This document shows positions 60,683 to 64,000 of a stretch of DNA of 64,000 nt, piece by piece. The notes under the pieces were generated by a model that saw only the letters and a program-made list of their open reading frames with translations, did no database searches and was not told the DNA's origin. Positions within the stretch are counted from its first letter, which is position 1. Each line of letters opens with the position of its first letter. This stretch comes from an uncultured Fluviicola sp. (GTDB lineage Bacteria > Bacteroidota > Bacteroidia > Flavobacteriales_D > Crocinitomicaceae), in NCBI RefSeq assembly GCF_902168135.1, contig NZ_CABHOL010000048.1, positions 1 to 64,000 on the forward strand, read 5' to 3'. The translations under genes were made by a program, and so were the position numbers.

Positions 60683-62467
60683 CTACTCCACAATATTCTC
60701 CATGATCTTTTTCCGGTAGGCTTCCAGCAAACGGTGTTTGGAATAATACCCCATGACCTGGTCGTTATCGATTACCGGCAGGTAGTTCAACTTGGAATGC
60801 TCGAACATTTCCATCACCTGTTCCATAGTATTCCGCGGATTTAAAGAATAACGGATCGGTTCCATGACCAATTCCAGGTGTGTATTGGGATCAGAAGAAT
60901 AAACCGGAAGAATGGTCGGTAAATCATCCAGGTAAATCATCCCGAGCAAGAAACCGTTGTCCGAAACAATCGGGATCAGTGCCTGTTGCGAATATTGCGC
61001 AGTTAAGAACAAGGTTGAAACGGTATCGTCGGGCTTTAACACCACCAGCGTTTCTTCCATGACTTCCTCGCGATCAATGGAAGACAGGACATGCCTATCC
61101 TTATCCGCACGTACCACATGTCCTTCCTCGGCAAGTTTCACAATGTCCATGGAATGATTGGAATACCGCTTCGAAATAGCAAAACTGATGGAAGAAACAA
61201 TCATCAGCGGAATCATCAACCCGTAACCTCCTGTAATTTCAGCAATTAAGAAAATCGAGGTCAGGGGTGCATGGAACAATCCACTGAGCATACCTGCCAT
61301 TCCCACCATGGTGAAATTGGTGATCGGAAGTGAAAGCCCGATGCCTGTCAGGTTCCAGCCGTAAGCAAAAGCAAACCCGGTGTAGCTACCCACAAACAGC
61401 GACGGTGCGAAGTTTCCGCCGTTCCCCCCCGAACCTAAAGTCAGACCGGTAGCAATGGCTTTCAGGAATACAACTGCTCCGATGAACAAAAGCGGGAACC
61501 AGGATTGTTTAAAGGACTGAAACAAACTCCCATCCATCAGATCAAACACTTTCTCCCCGGAAAGCGAACGGATACTATCATACCCTTCACCGAATAAGGA
61601 AGGGAATACAAAGATCAGCGCTGACAGCAGTAAAGCTCCGATTATTCCTTTTTGATAAGGTCCCATTTTCCAGTGTTCGATCCAGGTTTCAACCCGGTTA
61701 AAAACCCTGGAATGATAAACCGCTATAAAACCTGTAAGAACACCCAAAACAATGTAGAAGGGTACGTTTTGCATTTCAAAAGCCGCCATGTCTTTAAAGG
61801 ACAATAAAATGCTTTCGTTCAAAATAGCGCCGGAAAGCAAAGCACCGGAAGCCGATGCAAGCATCAATGGAATGAAGGCTGTAATTCCGACATCAGCCAA
61901 AAGTACTTCCATGGTAAACAAAACACCTGCAATAGGCGCATTGAAAGCCGCTGCAATTCCTGCCGCCACACCACAGGCCAATAACAAAGTACGTTCCTTG
62001 GTTGACAGTTTATAAACCCGAGCATAATTCGACCCGAAAGCAGCCCCGGTAATTGTTACCGGAGATTCCAAACCGGCAGAACCGCCAAAGCCAACTGTCA
62101 CAGACGAAGTAATGACCTGTGCATACATTTGTTTACGCGGAAGAATACTCGACTTCTTATTAATGGCATAAATGATGCGCCAGGTACCTTTCTCCAATCT
62201 ACCGTTCAGTAACCTGCGTGTGATGAAAATCGTGAGTACAATCCCGAAAACCGGCAAGATGAAATCAACATATTTAAAGTGCAATTGCTGATTGAGTTCC
62301 TTTGCAAACACCAACACCGCATGTGCAAAGGATTTAAGCGCTACTACAGCCAAACCACAGGATACGCCGACTATTACACTGGATATTAATAAGAATTGGC
62401 GGGGAGTTAAACTGTTTCTCAGAAAGAAAATTCCGCCGTTCAGTTTTCGCAAAAATCGGGATAACAT
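60683..62467 (-). CDS. ClC family chloride channel/transporter with CBS domains
   Basis: A 594-residue integral membrane protein of the ClC family. The selectivity and gating motifs are visible: GSAGLESPVTITGAAFGS at about 129-146 (the GxxGxEx motif, with the gating glutamate), GSGGNGGNFAPSLFVGSYTG at about 345-365, and the helix-R region with MVGMAGMLSGLFHAPLTSIF. About ten or more TM helices span residues 25-425. The C-terminal 150 residues hold two CBS domains (about 455-515 and 540-590), which usually bind adenine nucleotides and regulate gating. It moves chloride, perhaps coupled to protons. It heads a three-gene unit. Confidence 0.92.
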   Translation of the reverse strand: MLSRFLRKLNGGIFFLRNSLTPRQFLLISSVIVGVSCGLAVVALKSFAHAVLVFAKELNQQLHFKYVDFILPVFGIVLTIFITRRLLNGRLEKGTWRIIYAINKKSSILPRKQMYAQVITSSVTVGFGGSAGLESPVTITGAAFGSNYARVYKLSTKERTLLLACGVAAGIAAAFNAPIAGVLFTMEVLLADVGITAFIPLMLASASGALLSGAILNESILLSFKDMAAFEMQNVPFYIVLGVLTGFIAVYHSRVFNRVETWIEHWKMGPYQKGIIGALLLSALIFVFPSLFGEGYDSIRSLSGEKVFDLMDGSLFQSFKQSWFPLLFIGAVVFLKAIATGLTLGSGGNGGNFAPSLFVGSYTGFAFAYGWNLTGIGLSLPITNFTMVGMAGMLSGLFHAPLTSIFLIAEITGGYGLMIPLMIVSSISFAISKRYSNHSMDIVKLAEEGHVVRADKDRHVLSSIDREEVMEETLVVLKPDDTVSTLFLTAQYSQQALIPIVSDNGFLLGMIYLDDLPTILPVYSSDPNTHLELVMEPIRYSLNPRNTMEQVMEMFEHSKLNYLPVIDNDQVMGYYSKHRLLEAYRKKIMENIVE

Positions 62468-62527
62468 GCCTTAAAAATAGCACATATAATTCCGAATTCC
62501 GAATTCCGGGTGCCTAATTTCTCGATT

Positions 62528-64000
62528 TCAATGGATTACCGACACGTTTCCGCGGAAGAAATATTCCTGGTTGTTGCCGTCCACTACTTTCAGCACGTAC
62601 ACATAAAGGTTCGGCGCAACCAGTTTCCCGCTTTGCTGATGATGCCCGTCCCAGCCCTGCGCAGGATCATTTGTTTGGAAAACCACCTGTCCCCAACGGT
62701 CTACAATCGAGAATTCATATTTGGAGACGTCCTGGAAGGAAACAACCGGTATAAAAATCGGGTTTAACCCACCCGGTGTAAAGGCGTTCGGAACATATAC
62801 CAAAGGCTGTATAACGGCACAAACCTGGTTCGAAAAACTCAATTCCTGTATCCCGTATTGATTCGTCGATTCTTCGGCAACAACAAAATAACAGACCTTA
62901 CCGCTGTGCTCAAATCCTAATTCATCTACCAGGTCTTCGTAAAAACGCTGGTCAGGCGTAACAATTGCTGTTGGCGTGGACGGAAAAACTCCATCTATTC
63001 CTCTGTAGATCTGGTATTGCAGTACACCACCATCGTAATCTCCGTAAGGAGACCAATTCAAATATGTGGACAAGCGGGTTTGATCTTCGGTTACTTTCAG
63101 TAAAATAGTCCGTGCGCGATTGGAAACTTCTCCCAGGTTCCCGCAGCTGTCTACTACAACCGCACGATACGTGTAACTGAAATTGTTCACATCCACATCC
63201 GCATCCGTTATGGAAAGTGTAGCTGCTGTTGCCGGAACTTCACCCAAAAGATCAAACTGACCGGTTGCCATATTGAACTTCTCAAAACGGACAGCCTGCA
63301 CATTCGACCCTACTGATACTTCATGTCTCAAAACGATTGTATTCTGGTCAACGGTTGCTACCCGCAGGTAATTGATCGCCGGAGCTGTAGGAGCATAGAT
63401 CACAAAAGTCTGTACATTGGAAAAAGCTTCGAAACCATTGGAATTATTAGCCCTTATGGCTACCGAATAATTCTGCAGCGGGATACAATCCAAATTATAA
63501 GACAGATCGGTAGTTATTTCAACCGGAACCCAAGGCCCCGTTCCTTCTTTGACAAAAACAGTATAACCTGTAAGCCCTGATCCCCAGCCATCATAAGGAG
63601 TCCAGGACAATTCAGCCTGGGAAGTACAACTATTGGTGGAATAACTCAAATACATACTGGTATGCGGTTCTGCTTTTGCAGATGTTTGATGCGTGGGCGG
63701 AACTGCCGGAGTATAGCAGGAATCAAAAGCGGCAATAGAATACGTTTCCGGTCCGCTAACCGAAATAGCGTGTGTGTAGGTCGTATTCAGTCTTCCCCAA
63801 ACGGTATCAATTTCCACGATAAAACCATTCGCATCCTGGTGGTAAACGATGTAACCATAAGTATCCGGTGCATAGTTCACATTCCAGGTAATGACTATAT
63901 TTCCGGTCAGTGTATCAACGGAAACACTCGAAATAACTGGGATTTGAGGAGTAATATCATCCTGGAGGTTATCTCCCACAATATTGGAAGACCATTGACA
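62528..64000 (-). CDS. T9SS type B secreted protein with fibronectin-like domains, 5' partial
   Basis: The frame is open through the right edge of the window, so the N-terminus is missing; the first GTG at 63979 is internal. What remains (490 residues) is a chain of fibronectin type III-like beta domains. The first visible one contains SVSVDTLTGNIVITWNVN; another holds AELSWTPYDGWGSGLTGY, and one has TYLNWSPYGDYDGGVLQYQI. They are followed by a type B (CHU_C/gliding-motility-associated) T9SS sorting domain: VPNAFTPGGLNPIFIPV, then KYEFSIVDRWGQVVFQTNDP, then GWDGHHQQSGKLV and a closing strand FRGNVSVI. Type B domains commonly anchor or release surface proteins and occur in motility-associated adhesins. 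Confidence 0.88.
   Translation of the reverse strand, partial: CQWSSNIVGDNLQDDITPQIPVISSVSVDTLTGNIVITWNVNYAPDTYGYIVYHQDANGFIVEIDTVWGRLNTTYTHAISVSGPETYSIAAFDSCYTPAVPPTHQTSAKAEPHTSMYLSYSTNSCTSQAELSWTPYDGWGSGLTGYTVFVKEGTGPWVPVEITTDLSYNLDCIPLQNYSVAIRANNSNGFEAFSNVQTFVIYAPTAPAINYLRVATVDQNTIVLRHEVSVGSNVQAVRFEKFNMATGQFDLLGEVPATAATLSITDADVDVNNFSYTYRAVVVDSCGNLGEVSNRARTILLKVTEDQTRLSTYLNWSPYGDYDGGVLQYQIYRGIDGVFPSTPTAIVTPDQRFYEDLVDELGFEHSGKVCYFVVAEESTNQYGIQELSFSNQVCAVIQPLVYVPNAFTPGGLNPIFIPVVSFQDVSKYEFSIVDRWGQVVFQTNDPAQGWDGHHQQSGKLVAPNLYVYVLKVVDGNNQEYFFRGNVSVIH

Noticed and set aside
1-64000. tRNA, rRNA, integrase, transposase and phage genes
   Set aside because: None recognised by eye on either strand; a tRNAscan/Infernal run would be needed to exclude small RNAs.

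Overview
The window comes from a bacterium of the phylum Bacteroidota, most likely order Flavobacteriales (Crocinitomicaceae/Fluviicola-like is a guess). The evidence is several proteins with type IX secretion (T9SS) C-terminal domains, two SusC-like or TonB-type outer-membrane barrels with carboxypeptidase-regulatory N-termini, GIN-domain (DUF2807) and AsmA-like proteins, and promoters of the Bacteroidota form TTG-N17-21-TAnnTTTG. No tRNA, rRNA, CRISPR array, phage or transposase gene was recognised. The first 68 bases are Illumina Nextera adapter, not genomic DNA, so the left edge is a contig end and the first gene is truncated. The last gene runs off the right edge.

Layout. 0-5.8 kb: partial LpxR-type lipid A deacylase, an ECF sigma factor overlapping a membrane-anchored SUMF1-domain protein, a VWA-domain T9SS protein and MarC. 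6-14.6 kb: a large M43 metalloprotease exported by T9SS, an AsmA-like protein and a VWD-domain protein. 14.8-19.4 kb: a plus-strand operon (PfkB kinase, DUF349 protein, two small membrane proteins, EamA transporter). 19.5-30 kb: a TonB-dependent receptor and GIN lipoprotein pair, class II fumarase (fumC), small hypotheticals, a second outer-membrane barrel and a TonB-C-terminal protein. 30-41.5 kb: an AT-rich, tightly overlapping seven-gene minus-strand defence operon, hsdM-hsdS-DUF262-DUF262/DUF1524-hsdR-ygjP-unknown. 41.5-45.3 kb: two membrane hypotheticals and a repeat-laden island around an unrecognised helical-protein gene, with a 3' relic of a second copy. 45.3-52 kb: a lipoprotein, TPR protein, membrane proteins and tandem T9SS beta-propeller paralogues. 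52-64 kb: class I Fe-S fumarase, orphan histidine kinase, GT9 glycosyltransferase, a GxxExxY nuclease-fold gene between inverted repeats, small membrane proteins, a ClC-CBS chloride transporter and a partial T9SS type B protein.

The most interesting content is (i) the composite restriction operon, in which two GmrSD-like genes sit between the specificity and restriction subunits of a type I system, with a metallopeptidase and an unknown protein appended, and (ii) an unusually rich set of structured intergenic repeats: a dispersed GTAGG-type palindrome family, a roughly 440-bp multi-hairpin element in which loops are conserved while stems change on both sides, and a 95-bp element found nested inside one copy of it.
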